Part shown: one piece after another, positions 22,900-35,323 of the stretch | How the letters are laid out: each line of letters begins with the position of its first letter | Position numbering within the stretch: the first letter of the stretch is position 1 | Source of the DNA: Linnemannia elongata | Taxonomy: Eukaryota > Mortierellomycota > Mortierellomycetes > Mortierellales > Mortierellaceae | Assembly (NCBI GenBank): GCA_036320915.1 | Contig: JAXBDG010000008.1 | Coordinates: forward strand, 1,984,001 to 2,048,000 | DNA length: 64,000 bases | Reading direction: 5' to 3' | The notes under the pieces: generated by a model | Seen by the model: only the letters and a program-made list of their open reading frames with translations | Databases searched by the model: none | What the model was told of the DNA's origin: nothing | Translations under genes and position numbers: made by a program

Positions 22900-24743
22900 C
22901 TATTGCATGACTTCGAGCTGGGGATCAATGAGTTCATAGTTTTCATCAAAGTCCATCTTGAGGGCCTGCATCATGGCCGGGACTTGCTCCTCCTCATAGT
23001 CCTTCCAGATACTATACAATGAAAGGATCTCCTGCGTGATCTCAATGATCTATTAGGTCACCCATCGATAGAGAAAGTGAGAATATTAATCAGTAAATAT
23101 TCAGAACTCCAGCAGATCAAAATGAACATGGACTTTGCGTGTATATGCCCATTTCAACTTTCTGCATGAATTATATTACCTCCTCAATGTCGACGTTGAG
23201 ATCGGCGAACCACTGGACCATGTTCCTGTTATTAATCCCCTGACCCTCACTAGAAGAAGATGAAGACGAAGTCGGGGTGTTCTGGCTCCCTCCACCTGCT
23301 CCAGGAGTTTTAATAGCCGAATTTGAATTGAGTTGTGCAAGATGAATATTGTGTCCCAGTATCCCTGCATCGTCCATGGTGGTGGGATTACTACTACTCC
23401 CGCTGTTGGTGATGCTATGGCCACTGCCGCCGCCGCCGCCGTTGTTAGTATTGTCGTTGTATTGTTCAGCGTGTACGACACAGATGATGTAGAGTGCTGC
23501 AAGGGCGATCATATGTGGCGCATAGAACAAGCACACGTCTGTCCTGTACGAGTCATTCAAAACAAACCTATTTGTCCAAATGAAACGTTGAGTCATGTTA
23601 GAGAAACAAAATAGAAGCCATTGACTAACTAAAATGAGATGGGGTTACACGCATATTAGAAATAGTTACCATGCGGTCTGAAGGTTGGATTCTTCCAGCT
23701 TGAGGTCCTTGGCGATAAGTGTGAGGTCTCGGTAGGGATGATAGACAATCAAATAAAACTCCAGCTCTTCTAACAGATAGAATTCAAATTCTGCCACCTT
23801 GGACGTATCATAATCGAACCCGCCTAAGTCTATTATACAACGCGCACATAAAAAGATAAGGATGGATTAATACCTCTGAAAGTGGCGATCAACCATATAG
23901 CGCAAAAACACTTGTGTTAAATTATTTGAAGGTTTGATGATTTACTGGCAAGGGCGTGTTTCATTTCCTGGATGATGTGTTTGATGTGTTGCGGACACTC
24001 TTCAATCTTGCAGGCGAGGTATATACATGTTGCGGCCACTAGCGAAGGGTCTGTTGACCGCATACTATTCCTGTGAGAAGAAAGCCAAAGGAAGAAAAAT
24101 ATATGAGTCCCTCCGCGGTTTTGAAGGTCAAGACCAAACAGCTGATACTGACGTCCTATTCCTTTTCCTGAGATTTCCATGATTGATCCAGAACAAAACA
24201 TACTTGGTATAGAACCGCTTGAAGTAGACAATGGCGGTAGCGACGACCTGTTGACGGAACTGTAACCGCTTCCCGATTTTTCCGATAACTAGTGAAGTTG
24301 TATCCAAGGAACACAAAAATCAACGTTAGTTTCCGTAGCAACATTGTAGGTTATCACATATGACCAATTGCTTGTCCTGAAAGATGCCTGAGATGAGGTT
24401 GTAACATACTGCCGTAGTACCACATCTTGATTTTGGTCAAGGTGTCAATGTTGACGTATTCCAGATCCTCCTTCATGGCCTCCGCGACGCGCCTCCGATC
24501 CAGTATCCAGTGTGTGCTAATTAATTCAGGTTGAGAAGTTATTGTCAGCAGACATACATTGGTTGTACTTAATTTTAGATGAAATATGGAAAAAGCAAAT
24601 GCGGGAAAGCCTTTATATGAATAATTCTTCAAAGACCAGAGTTGGTTTTCGAAGAATATATCCATTTGTTGTTCACAAAAGGGTGGTTATTCTTTCGGAG
24701 GGCTAACTTACCAATGAGAAGATGTCCAAAAGTTAGCAGCCAT
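22900..24743 (-). CDS. SSN8: Cyclin C, Mediator kinase-module subunit
   Basis: Regulatory cyclin of CDK8 in the Mediator kinase module (yeast Ssn8/Srb11), acting in the nucleus in transcription and, in yeast, in stress-induced mitochondrial fission. Seven exons on the minus strand (24743-24712, 24516-24410, 24288-24204, 24070-23946, 23829-23670, 23567-23180, 23049-22900) give 348 aa. MAANFWTSSH at the start, LQFRQQVVATAIVYFKRFY in the first cyclin fold, EFYLLEELEFYLIVYHPYR and NDSYRTDVCLFYAPHMIALA in the second are diagnostic of cyclin C. A low-complexity insertion of about 75 residues (Asn, Gly, Ser) sits between VVHAEQ and NMVQWFADLNVDIEE, where other family members have only a few residues. 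All junction phases agree. Confidence 0.95.
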
Positions 24744-26664
24744 TTGGACAAGTAGGTGTGAAGTGAGGTGTCAGATGCAGGGATTTATTGCCGGAAGTAA
24801 GGCGACTGAAGGAAGTTCAAGTTCTCGGTGATGGATGTAGTTGAGGATGGGGTAAAAGTAGATTGTGTAAGAAAGGGATGTGGGAAAGAGAGATGAACTC
24901 TTGCGGTTGCACCTCCTCAACGACTCAACGACGCGCAGGGGGCAAGGGAAGCGAGATCAAAAGCCACTGACAGTCACACGCCTGGCATTGCGCCCGTCCA
25001 TTGATTTCAAAGGTGACGGTACCTGAATTTCCACTCTCAAACAACACCACCCTCCCAGTCCACTTAACATGTTTCTTTGCTATTATTGCCATCGCATCGC
25101 ACATACTGCAAGGACCAAGGAACGAAGCGGAAGTGAACGCAAGACCCCAGTATTTACTAGTGGTATTATATGTTCGTTTGGTACGTACCAATGTGCCCTG
25201 GAACAAAAAGAACAAAGTTAACTAGGAAAAATAAATGGCAATGTCATCAATTGGACCTGCGAGTTGTCACTCACTTTGGTTGGTCCAATTGTTAATTGGT
25301 TTAAAGACGCCTGTTTAAACGAACGATAAAAGAACAATTAGGATCCTGTTATCGAAAAAGATAATGCATGATACATTAAGCACGATCATGTAATAGAACC
25401 CTCTCTCTCTCTCTCACACACTCTCTCTTGGTTGAATGTTCAATGAAGGAGAGTTGACACAAAGAGGATTAGATCCTCCCGATCTGATTAATAACTGAGG
25501 CTCTCAAAGGTCTATTCGTCATTGTAGAGGATCGTCCATGCGCTCTTTGTGTTTTTCACTCTCTTAAAAGTACTCGAGCTGGTCGTGGAGAACGAATATC
25601 TGACAGCGTGGAGATACCTGGACCAGGTACATTCTGCAGGGTCGAAGGCCCAGTCGGTTGCACAACATGGCTGCTCAATTGAAGGGTCAGCAAAGGTGAC
25701 TTTGAGAAAGGTAAAGAGCAAGTTTGGTGACGGTGGTTACGATAATCATCGAGAACATACGTGCCTCCTGGAAGTGGTGGTTTGCCGAGGCGTTTTAACT
25801 TTTTGACAATTGTCGTTGTTTATGCTCTCTTGGATTTATCTGTCATTTCGCCCAATGCGTGCACATAGTTGAAGTGAGAGGAAGAACAATGAGAGCAGGA
25901 GTCGTCCTTGCGACTAGGACCATTTTTTTTTAATTGATTTCTTTCTTTCTGAGCTTGTACGAAAATTATATTGATCTATGATTTTCCTTTCAATCAAAGG
26001 TCGCGAGAAGAAAAGCTTAAAGCAAGGGAAGAAAAGGGATGTTTTGCATGGCCCCATTGCATTGTAGAGAGGGAGAAGAAGAAGGGTGCCCCGACTCCCC
26101 CACCTCATTCCAATGAGAGGTTAGGCTCTCCACGTGACTGCAAGCTGCAAGGACAAGGGTTTTATTATTATCATTCAATTCGATTCGAACCCCCTTTTGT
26201 TTCCGCTAGTCTTGTCTTGCCTTCTCTCTCCCTCCTTCTCTCTTTCTTTTTCTCTTCTCTTTCTCTTCACTCTTTGCTCTTCACTCTTTACCCTTTTCTC
26301 TTTCTCTATCTTACCTCCTTTCCTCATTCTTTACCCTTCTTTCGTCACGCTTCACCTCTTCACTCTTCACATTTTACCCTTCCGACCTGTCGGCATCTTT
26401 CATTCATTCCTCACACTTCCTCATCAACAAAGAATACCCTCCTCACCTAATCGCCCTTCTTTTTTTTTTTTTTTTTTTCTTTTCTCTTGGCTGAACACGC
26501 ACTCTCTCACTCGTCAACACACAGACACTTTTTCCCTCCACAACAACAACACCACCACCACCAACTCACCTATATCATCGCCTTAGCCTACCCTTCACCC
26601 CCCCTTATACACCCTATTTTGAAGCAATTGGTCATTTTTTTTCTCCCTTTCAACCCACTAAACA
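24744..26664. other. Unassigned 1.9 kb interval between cyclin C and the TBC gene
   Basis: This interval may hold a gene I cannot resolve. Short ORFs overlap on both strands at 24925-25225 and 25512-25806. The minus-strand one at 25721-25512 is rich in Cys and Trp (CCATDWAFDPAECTW) and is flanked by plausible splice sites, but it has no ATG in frame and no recognised family. The last 500 bp (about 26150-26664) are CT-rich leader for the TBC gene, with a run of about 20 T near 26460-26479. Confidence 0.35.
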
Positions 26665-29600
26665 ATGTTGGCCAACAAGTACAACACCGACACCTATGGT
26701 TCGTCAGAGACAGAGCATGCCCCTGATCACGTCGTGCCAGTGGCGCACTCCTTTCCCTCTCCTGTCAGTGCCCCTGTTGTCGAAGCCACCAAGCATCTTG
26801 AGTCCAACATCGTCGCCCCTGAGCAAAAAGATTCCAGAAACTCGTGGGAGGAAAACGATAGCGACGAGGAGCCCTACCCCATGGACGCATACGACTATGG
26901 CCGCGACGACGACGACGAAGAATCCGAGTCTGAATCCGAATCCGAACAAGATAATAACAACAATAAGAAACTGTTTGACGAACAACACCCCTCCTCCTCC
27001 TACTCGCACGACAGTAAGAAGTCTAACGGATCAATGACTTTTGACCAGCCCTCCGACGACGAAGATCTTGCCAAAGCCAACCCCAACCTCTTCCGTGCGT
27101 CTGCCGTTGACCCACGGGCCTCCATCAACTCTGGACGATCCTATTCTAGTCATACTAAGCACCACTCCTTTGGTTATGGAGATGATAGACCAGAGGCTTC
27201 CGAATCCGAGTCAGACTCGAGCTCAGAGTCCGAATGCGAACAGGACGACGCCTTTGTCAACGCATCATCCTCGCCCCCTCCCCCGCCTATCCCCACAGCA
27301 TCTCGTCCAGTGTCTATCACAGCATCCCCCAGAGTTCCTTCCACCACAGTTTCACCCGTTACCTCGAGGTCAGTCGCCAAAGAGGAACAACTAAAGGAGG
27401 CACAGGAGGCGGCAAAAATACTACCAGTGAATGAGGGCATCAGAGCATCATCGCCCCCAGCGTCACCCACTCTTTCCAAAACAACAGCCTCGATCCCCAG
27501 CACAGCCGCTCCCGCTAATCCTGAAACTCTAACCTCACCAACCTCGACATCGTCACTTGCACCCTCCGACCAGACCCATCGACCTTCTGGTTCTGAAAGT
27601 GATACCTCCACTTCATCCGTCGACCTTCGTTCTCCCTCCTCTATGAAAGGACACCTCAAAGCCAATAATCAGAGGCCAGGAATGCTTCCTCGCTCACTCT
27701 CCAGCACATCGTCCAGAGGTCTTCAAGACTCGCGGCCGTTGTCATACTCGGATCTGTCGGATGCCGAACTGAACGAAGTCTCGCTGGACGAGCCTGCAAT
27801 TCAAGAGCCCATTCGACGCAGCGCCACAATTGCAACGCCAAGAGTACCCGTTGCCCCTTCGAACGCAGGCTTCCCCTCCAGCTTCTTCGGTGGAAGACCT
27901 CATCCCAAGTCGCACCAATTCCAGCAGCAACAGTCGTCAGCCGGGCTTAGCAGTCCACAGGCTGCTGCACCACCCGTACCCCTGCCTTCCTCAGCGACAT
28001 CACCAGAGAATCGTCCAGGAAGTGTTCGTCAAGCATCTATTAGCTCTATTGCCAGTTCTATCTCGGGTGCACTCATGGGACGCGCATTCGGCGGCAACGC
28101 TATCAACGGCAACACGGCTGCATTGCCACCACCACCAGCAACATCAAGGACGCCTAGTAGTATGAGTCAAAGAGGGTCTAATGCTGGAATGGTGATCAAC
28201 ACGGGCACTAATGGACTGGACCTGAGATCGACAAACAACATTAGTCCCGAACGCGCCTCGACATACTCGACCATGACAACGGACTCGAACATGGATTTGC
28301 TGTTGGCGCGACTGGATGCTCAGAACTCGGCCTTGGAGCAGGACCCCAAGAGACGCGCGACCAGCGAGACGTCGTCCGAGATCGATAGGGCCGTTGGACA
28401 CGCCAAAGAAGAATCCGCCAGCGAGGATGTCGACTGGGGTAAGAAGGAGCGACGTTTTGATTGATTTTGCTCAACCTTATTGGCGCTTTTGACACCTTAT
28501 TAATGTCCCATCCCGCACTTTTACTCGATGGTAGATTACTGGGGATCTTTGATGCACGATTACAATGGAGTTGTCAAGAAAAACCCCAAGCAGTTGACGG
28601 TGATGATCCAAAAGGGAGTTCCTTCAGCAATTCGAGGACTGATCTGGCAGCTCCTCGCTCAATCCAAGGACGCCCAGTTGGAAGCGACTTATGCCGACCT
28701 CCTCAAGGAGACCAGCTCACACGAGAAGCAGATCCAACGCGATATGAGCCGAACATTCCCCAACCACGAGTACTTCCAAGCCGAGGGACTTGGTCAGGAA
28801 TCGCTGTTCAATGTCGTCAAGGCCTACAGTCTCTACGATGCCGAGGTTGGCTATTGTCAAGGACTGAGCTTTGTTGTCGGCCCTCTTCTCTTGAACGTAA
28901 GTTGGACGATGCCTGTGCATTCTCGCCTCAGATTTATTTTCGGATCACACAAATGACTAACAGACGCAGAAAATATAAATTACAAAAACAATAGATGCCA
29001 GATGAGGAGGCGTTCTGTGTGCTGGTTAAGATGATGAGTTCGTACGACATGCGCGGACACTTTACGCCGGACATGAACACGCTTCAGCTTCGACTGTACC
29101 AGTTTGAGCAGTTGATGGAGGAGACGGTACCCCTGGTACATAAGCATTTTCTCAACCAAGGAATCCGGTCGACCATGTATGCATCTCAGTGGTTCATGAC
29201 GCTGTTTGCATATAAGTTCCCTTTGGATCTGGTGTTTAGGATCTACGACACCTTGCTCGTTGAGGGTGTTGAGTCGCTGTTGCGATTTGCGATTGCATTG
29301 CTCAAGGCCAACCACGACCAGATTCTGAACCACGACTTTGAGACCTTGATCGAGTTCCTTAAGAATGGCCTCTTTGAGCCCTACAAGGTAGATATCATCG
29401 AACCTTGCTTTTTTTGTTTCTTTGATAACAAGACTTGACCCTGACATTTTTTTTTTACGTCTTTTTATATGATGTTGTAGAACGATGCGAGTATGTTTGT
29501 GAAGGATGCGTATAATGTCAAGGTGACGCCCAAAAAGCTGGCCCAGTACACGCAAAAGTACCAGGCAATGATCCAACGACAACAGGCCGAGCTGGCAGCC

Positions 29601-30017
29601 GAGGAATCACTCCGGGAATCGAACCGCCAACTATCGATGCATGTCCGTCGACTGGAAGGATCGTTACACACGCTGAACAAAGAGCACGTGGATCTGGCCA
29701 AGGAACTGATTTCCCGTAAAGTCGAGATGGCGCAACTTCAGGATCAGAACGACGTGTTGCTCCAGAAGGTGTCTGACCTGACACGGATGGTCGATGCTCA
29801 GGGCAAGGAAGTCGAGGACCGGTACAAGGATGAGATCCAGGCGGTGATGGAGAAGAATGTGGAGCTTGTAAGGAAGAACGAGCAAGCAGACGAGCAGTGC
29901 AGTTTGTTGGAGAGTTTATTGATCGATACCAAGATGAAGTATGCGGAGAGCGAGAATGAGCGGGAGTCCCTGGCCAGGAAGTTGAGTGACCTGAAGAAAG
30001 CCCTTGGCGTAGCATAG
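26665..30017 (+). CDS. TBC-domain Rab GTPase-activating protein (Gyp5/EVI5-like)
   Basis: Predicted GAP that switches off Rab-family GTPases in membrane traffic. Four exons, 26665-28438, 28535-28896, 28995-29387 and 29481-30017, encode 1021 aa. Residues 1-590 are disordered, Ser/Pro/Asp/Glu-rich. The TBC domain follows at about 600-840. GVPSAIRGLIWQLL opens it, IQRDMSRTFP holds the catalytic Arg finger, and YCQGLSFVVGPLL holds the Gln finger. Both are intact, so activity is expected. A C-terminal coiled coil of about 130 residues (Glu/Gln/Lys/Leu heptads) completes the EVI5/Gyp5 layout. Short introns of 93-98 nt join with correct phases. The CT-rich leader upstream matches other plus-strand genes. 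Rab target unknown. Confidence 0.92.
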
Positions 30018-30995
30018 AATGTAGTATTTGTTTGTTTATTGTTGTTCATCATTTTACCCTATCATAAATAATCGTAAACCTGGACGCAATTGTCCACACA
30101 GACAGAGAGTGCAAGAACAAAGGATCAGAGGCAATAGACAGCTACAACAGCAGCAGCCTGCCAGATCCAAGAAATGTCCGAGTCGCGGTATCTGTGACAC
30201 CCTCTCTCTCTCTCTTTGGGAACGAATCTGGAATAAAGAATGAGCACTTATTCTCACTGAGTTGAATCGGGACGATTCACACACATCTAAAAATAAGATA
30301 AAATCGCGCTGGATTATATTTTCATGCAAAAGTAAGGCAATGCTGGAAAACTCTTTTTTTTTATTCTTCCCGAATTCGAACACTCCTTATTGTGATGGGG
30401 ACACATACTCAGGAACACAAGCAATGGAGGGGGGCAAGGAAGGAGAGACACTGGCAGGTCTACAAGGGAAGAGAGGTGCGCATGCTTATTTCTCCCTTTT
30501 TGTCAGGATCTCGTTCACGCTCTTTTTATTTTTTATTTTTTTCGTTCGCTTTGTGTCCAGAGAACCAAAAGAAATGGGGGGGACCTGGCTTTTTGGAGTG
30601 ACGAGAGAGGGAGAGAGAAAAGGCAGCGAGAGGGTGCAGCGACATGAAAATAAAGGAAAAAAAGGTGAGCTAAGCGCGGCTAAAAAAGATATTCGCGCCA
30701 AAAGAGCAAAGAGACATCCTCACAGAAAATCCAACAGACCCTACTCTCATCTTGATTGACCAATAGAAATATCCGCTAAAAGGGAAGATGGGAGAGGAAG
30801 GGGACCGTGAAAAAAAATGGCAGATGACGCTTGGCCCATGGGAGTTTGTTTAATAAGGTACGTGGGTTGTGTCGTGTCCTCGTTTTTCCTTTTCTCCTTT
30901 TCTCCTCTTTCTCCTCTTCTCTTCCTTTCTTTTCTCCTCTTTTTCTTCACACTTCCTTACTCCCTCCCACACACCAAACACTCTCATACACAATC
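30018..30995. other. Intergenic: TBC 3' flank and DUF7721-type gene promoter
   Basis: 978 bp with no supported ORF. The last 120 bp before the next start codon are CT-rich, probably the 5' UTR. A TC dinucleotide run lies near 30203-30217. Confidence 0.4.
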
Positions 30996-32308
30996 ATGGA
31001 TTTCCTCAAGACTATGGCTCAGTCGAAGCTCGAAAAGTACGCCGGCCGCGCCGCTGACAACGATGAAGGTAAATTAATCCCCGTACCCCTCCTTTGCTTT
31101 AGTCGTCTCGTAGAACCGTAACAATGGTCATTCTCAGGGAGGAAGGTCGTTCCTTTGTTCACCAGGACAGATGTTACAGGAATATAACCGACAGCCAAGC
31201 ATCGACCGTGCCCGACTATTCAAGCGAAACTTGACAACAGCAACAGTGCAACAGCAACACGCCTTCCCGAACAAAGAATTGATACCAATTTGGAGACTTG
31301 CTTTTTTGCTGTGCCAAAAAGACCACTTGCTCAAGGAATAATCACGCCAATGAATACACCTTTTAGGAGAATCGACCAACATCAGCAAAAACACCATTTT
31401 CGGGAACATGAAAAACGACCTTCGCGGACGATATCAAGAAGAACACGCACTTTGCAGCCAAAAAAAACACGACACCAATTGACACGCCAAAGGGGACCAA
31501 TGCATCGCCTTCATTCTCGATACATGTGCTTTTTTACCCCTTCTCCCCCCTCTCACCTCCTCACCCCTTGCCCTCGAGAAAAAAAAACACAAGAAGCAGT
31601 GTACGCAAAGCATGATTCCAATTGTCCATTCCAATTTTTTCTCACGCAACTCTTTTTACTCTTCCATATCCTGTTACTTTCCTTCTACTGCTCCTCTTCC
31701 TTTCCTGCCAATCGTACGTACCTAAAACAGACAAGGAGGTCCTCCAAAGCTCTGCAAAGGCCGTCAATGAATCCGGCGTTGCCCCACCCCAAGAATCTGA
31801 CATCCACGAAGCCAGCGCTGTCCACGACAAGGTCTACAACCAAGGCAACACCTCCGACGCCTCAGATGAGGAGCTCGGAAAGGCCGCCGGTGTCCAAGCC
31901 TTCAAGGCCTACGAACAGTCCGAATCCAAGGACGACGACAGTGATGACGATGAGGAGCGTGGTTCTGGTGCTGGTGGACAGGGCAAGTTGATCCAGATGG
32001 CCATGGCCGAGGCTATGAAGATGTTCTCGGGCGGCGGAGGACAGGATAAGAGCACTGTTGTTCAGTCGGCGATTGCGATGGCTATGCAGTTGTTTGCTGG
32101 CAAGTCTGGTGCCGGTGGTGGAGGAGTCGCTCAGTTGATGGGTATGCTTACTGGAGGTGGAAAGAAGAGTGGAGATGATGATGATGAAGGCAGTGGTAAG
32201 GCTGGTGGAATGATGGGTATGCTTGGACAGGCTGCTTCTAACCCCCAGGTGGCTAGCATGTTGCAGTCCAACCCCCAGGTTGCTGGCTTGTTGGGCAAGT
32301 TCATGTAA
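30996..32308 (+). CDS. DUF7721-type (beta-flanking-like) protein
   Basis: Predicted 216-aa cytosolic protein of unknown function. Exons 30996-31068 and 31731-32308 join in phase 1. The central HEASAVHDKVYNQGNTSDAS segment and the repeated Ala/Met helices (LIQMAMAEAMKMF, QSAIAMAMQLF) resemble the fungal proteins annotated as beta-flanking or DUF7721. An Asp/Glu/Ser tract and a Gly-rich C-terminal third with paired NPQVA motifs (ASNPQVASML, QSNPQVAGLL) are distinctive. The 662-nt intron after only 24 codons is long for this locus and may hold regulatory sequence. The family match is from memory of sequence pattern; no biochemical role is known to me. Confidence 0.83.
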
Positions 32309-32829
32309 TTTGCTTTCGTCCTTGCCTTATTTTCGCCCTCTTTTTTTCTGTATATAACCCCCCCAATACGTTCCAACACAAACGCCCAAAAAAAACACCA
32401 AGAACTTCACATAATAAAAAAAATCGATGAGTTCCTCTCTCTCACTTTCTCTGTCTGGTTTGTGGATCGCCAGTTTGCGTCATCACATTAAGAAGAAAAC
32501 TCAGCTGAAAGTAGAAGAGCCTAAAGAGAGGTGCCGAGCTTAGCTGAGCGTAGGACACGACAATTCTCCTTAACCTTTTTTTTTTTGTAGCACCAAGTAC
32601 AAAGATGAGGTGGACATACAAAACAACACTCCTTTGAATCTTCAACACTAGTTAATTTTTTTTTTGTACAAAAAGGTGTTTATTACGATACAATATTACT
32701 AAAGGGCACAGCATCACAGATGGGGTGTTATTTGGTGGCAAACTAAACACACACAGAAGGGATATAAGGGGGGATATTATTGCCAAGGAGGAAAGACAAT
32801 GGGGAAAGACAGGACCAGCTCAGGTTTAT
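32309..32829. terminator. Convergent 3' ends: DUF7721-type gene and 7TM receptor 1
   Basis: 521 bp between two convergent stop codons. AATAAA-like sequences at about 32411-32416 (ATAATAAAA) on the plus strand and A/T-rich stretches suit 3' UTRs and polyadenylation. No ORF is supported. Confidence 0.4.
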
Positions 32830-34612
32830 CTATCCTCGATGAATGTACGTCTGAGGGGGGAGCGACAGCTCGGCAAAGTTGGACGAGACACGCGTCGACA
32901 CCGACTGAGGATGGGGATGAGGCTGAGTTGGAGGAGGGAGGGACTGAGGACGAGGATGAGAGGGCATCGAGAGCTCAGCAAAGTTGGCGGAAGTGCGTTG
33001 GGCCATGGGTGGGGGTGATTGATTCCTAGCGGTATTGGCGCCGTAGTGCTGCTCGGCTGTGGACAAAGAGCGTCGTGGCGGTGGGGAGGGGGGCAGGGAG
33101 TCTCTTGAAGACGTCGTGGATGATGGTGCAGATGCTACAGAGGCCAAAGGAGAGGAGTACCCAGACTCTAGGTCGTACTCGTCTCTGTTATCGTTCTTGT
33201 TGTTGTCGGCAGGAGTAGGAGGCACGGTGGTACGGAGGGTGTAATTGTGGTAGGCGTTATAGTTATCATAGTTGCTCTTGGCCTTGGTGACACTGTAGGC
33301 TCCCAGGATATCCTCATCAAATGTCATGACCGAGTTGGTCTCTGTCATCTCTGAACGACCAGGTCGTTTCTTCTCCCTCGTACTGGCCTCCAATGCATTC
33401 GCACCTCGGGGATACCCACCTCGATCCACACCGGATCCAGTCGCAGAACGAGACCCGCTCGCTCCAGACGACAAGGACGACGACATCGGATTCATACTCT
33501 CTGACTTCTTAGGACGGAACCGTTCAGGGATCCACTTTGGCAGCCAATCCCAATCGCTACCACCAGCACTGCTACCATTACGTCCACTACCACAGCAGAT
33601 CAACTTCATAAAGGTCCTATATGCCTCCTTGGTGGTTCCAAAGATGACAAAGATGACAATGCCGACGAGGGCGCCGCTAAAGTCGGAGAAGGCCGAGAGC
33701 TCTTGGGCGCTGTTGTAGACAACAGGTGCGCGGTTTGTGCTGTCGACGACTCGGTCGAGAACGGCCATAAGGACCAGAATACCAAAGGAGATGCAGAAGA
33801 TCAGCAGGCGGATACAGTAACTACTTTTTCATTGTACGGTTTAAAGTGTACACAAAGAGCAAAGAACGAGACAGAGAGAGAGAGAACGGAAAAAGAACAG
33901 GATTGTTAGATGGTTGCTTTGGCTATTGCATGTAATTGGCTATAAGATAATCGAGGTCGCGTGGGTGAGGAGTAGGTGGGTCTGAGGTGAGTAAGGCGGG
34001 TGGATGGGTGAACAGACAGGGCAGATGGACAGGGGCAGGAGGGATAATGTAGCTCTCCATTGGTACTAACAAGGGGCCAGCCCGATCGGGCAAAGTGTAA
34101 GAGGAGGACCGTTCACCCATATCTATACTACTCTTCTCACTTCCTATTCGTCCTCGTCGTTGTTGTTGTTGTTATCGTCGTTGACCATGGGTCCTCTCAC
34201 TCTCATTTGCTCTCTCCTCTGTCCTCTTGGCAACGCAATGACAAAATAAACAAGTAACCGGTCATAAGATCAAAGGGCAAAGAGGAAGATCGATACAATA
34301 GGTGAAGAGGGATGAAGAATGAAGAGAGAACAAGGGGGTTTAAGGATAGTAACAGGAGTAGTAGTATTACTCACCTGAGTTCAATGGCCATGCTGCCGGA
34401 AGAAGTAGTTCCGTTGATGGTCCGGCGCATCATGAGGAAGTGGCGGATGAGATAGATGACCGTGTGGACTAATGTATTGTATGTGCGTATGTTAATTAGA
34501 TTAACAAACAAAGGCAAAGGCAAACAAACAAATAAACAAAAAGGCAAACGTTAGAGAGGGTCCATTCACATAATTTTAATCCCCCCCGACGGAACACAAA
34601 AACAAACAAAAA

Positions 34613-34648
<36 letters not shown>

Positions 34649-35323
34649 GAATGTTTGAATAGGTTTCGCATAATTTTGGCGGAATATGGGAAGTAGCAAA
34701 AAAAGTGCACAAGCAACAAAAAAAAGCGAATGAAAGAAGGTTGAGAAGAAGTTAGGAACTCTCCCTCTGTAAGCATCAACCACAAAGAAAAACGTACCGG
34801 AAAAGAGCATGCCGGTAATGGCGGTGAGGAGCATGGGGATAGCAAACGTCCAACGGGTAATCTGAGTACCCCTCAGGTCACAGTAGTACATGCGCGGGTA
34901 CGAGGACAGATATGGCTCATTCCTCAGCAGAATCACAGCAATGGTCGTCATGAAAAACGAGAACCCAAAGGCAACCATACAGTACCACTTCAACATCTCC
35001 TTCTCGGTCCGCTTGGTCCGGAGGACAATCAAGTACCAGATGTTGAAACTCATACAGGCTGCAAACGAGCTCACCGCCAGGGGTATGAATTGTTCAAAGA
35101 CACCGGAGATGATACAACCAGCGGTTCCAAAGGCGTCTGGGATGACTCGGTCGCCATATCGAAAGATGAGGAAGGACTCGTTGATGTTGTTGAAGATGGC
35201 GGTAATGCAGAAGACCTGAAGGGTATAGTTGATCGACCGGTAGTTGCAGTGGCCCACGAGAAAGATGAAGAGCGTGATGCTGATGTACTCGAGGACCAGG
35301 TAGAGAGCTCCTTCACTGGCCAT
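32830..35323 (-). CDS. Seven-transmembrane receptor, cAMP-receptor-like type, tandem copy 1
   Basis: Predicted G-protein-coupled receptor, 536 aa, from exons 35323-34798, 34468-34375 and 33820-32830. Seven hydrophobic segments are visible: from LEYISITLFIFLVGHC (TM1) through PLAVSSFAACMSFNIW (TM3), WTFAIPMLLTAITG (TM5) and IRLLIFCISFGILVLM (TM6) to ALVGIVIFVIFGTT (TM7). The layout resembles the Dictyostelium cAMP-receptor-like/Git3 group. The ligand is unknown. The intracellular tail of about 250 residues is Ser/Pro/Thr-rich and ends with a duplicated motif (SANFAELSMP and SSNFAELSLP). The paralogue 1.6 kb upstream shares both intron positions and phases. Intron 1 contains a 29-nt poly-A run. 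Receptor class is an inference; 7TM topology is clear. Confidence 0.85.
34616..34644 (+). repeat. Poly-A tract (29 nt) in intron 1 of 7TM receptor 1
   Basis: Uninterrupted A run, poly-T on the sense strand of the receptor gene, about 150 nt upstream of the 3' splice site. Confidence 0.9.

Noticed and set aside
26460..26479. Poly-T run as an RNA polymerase III terminator
   Set aside because: No tRNA-, 5S- or U6-like element precedes it; it lies in the CT-rich leader of the TBC gene.
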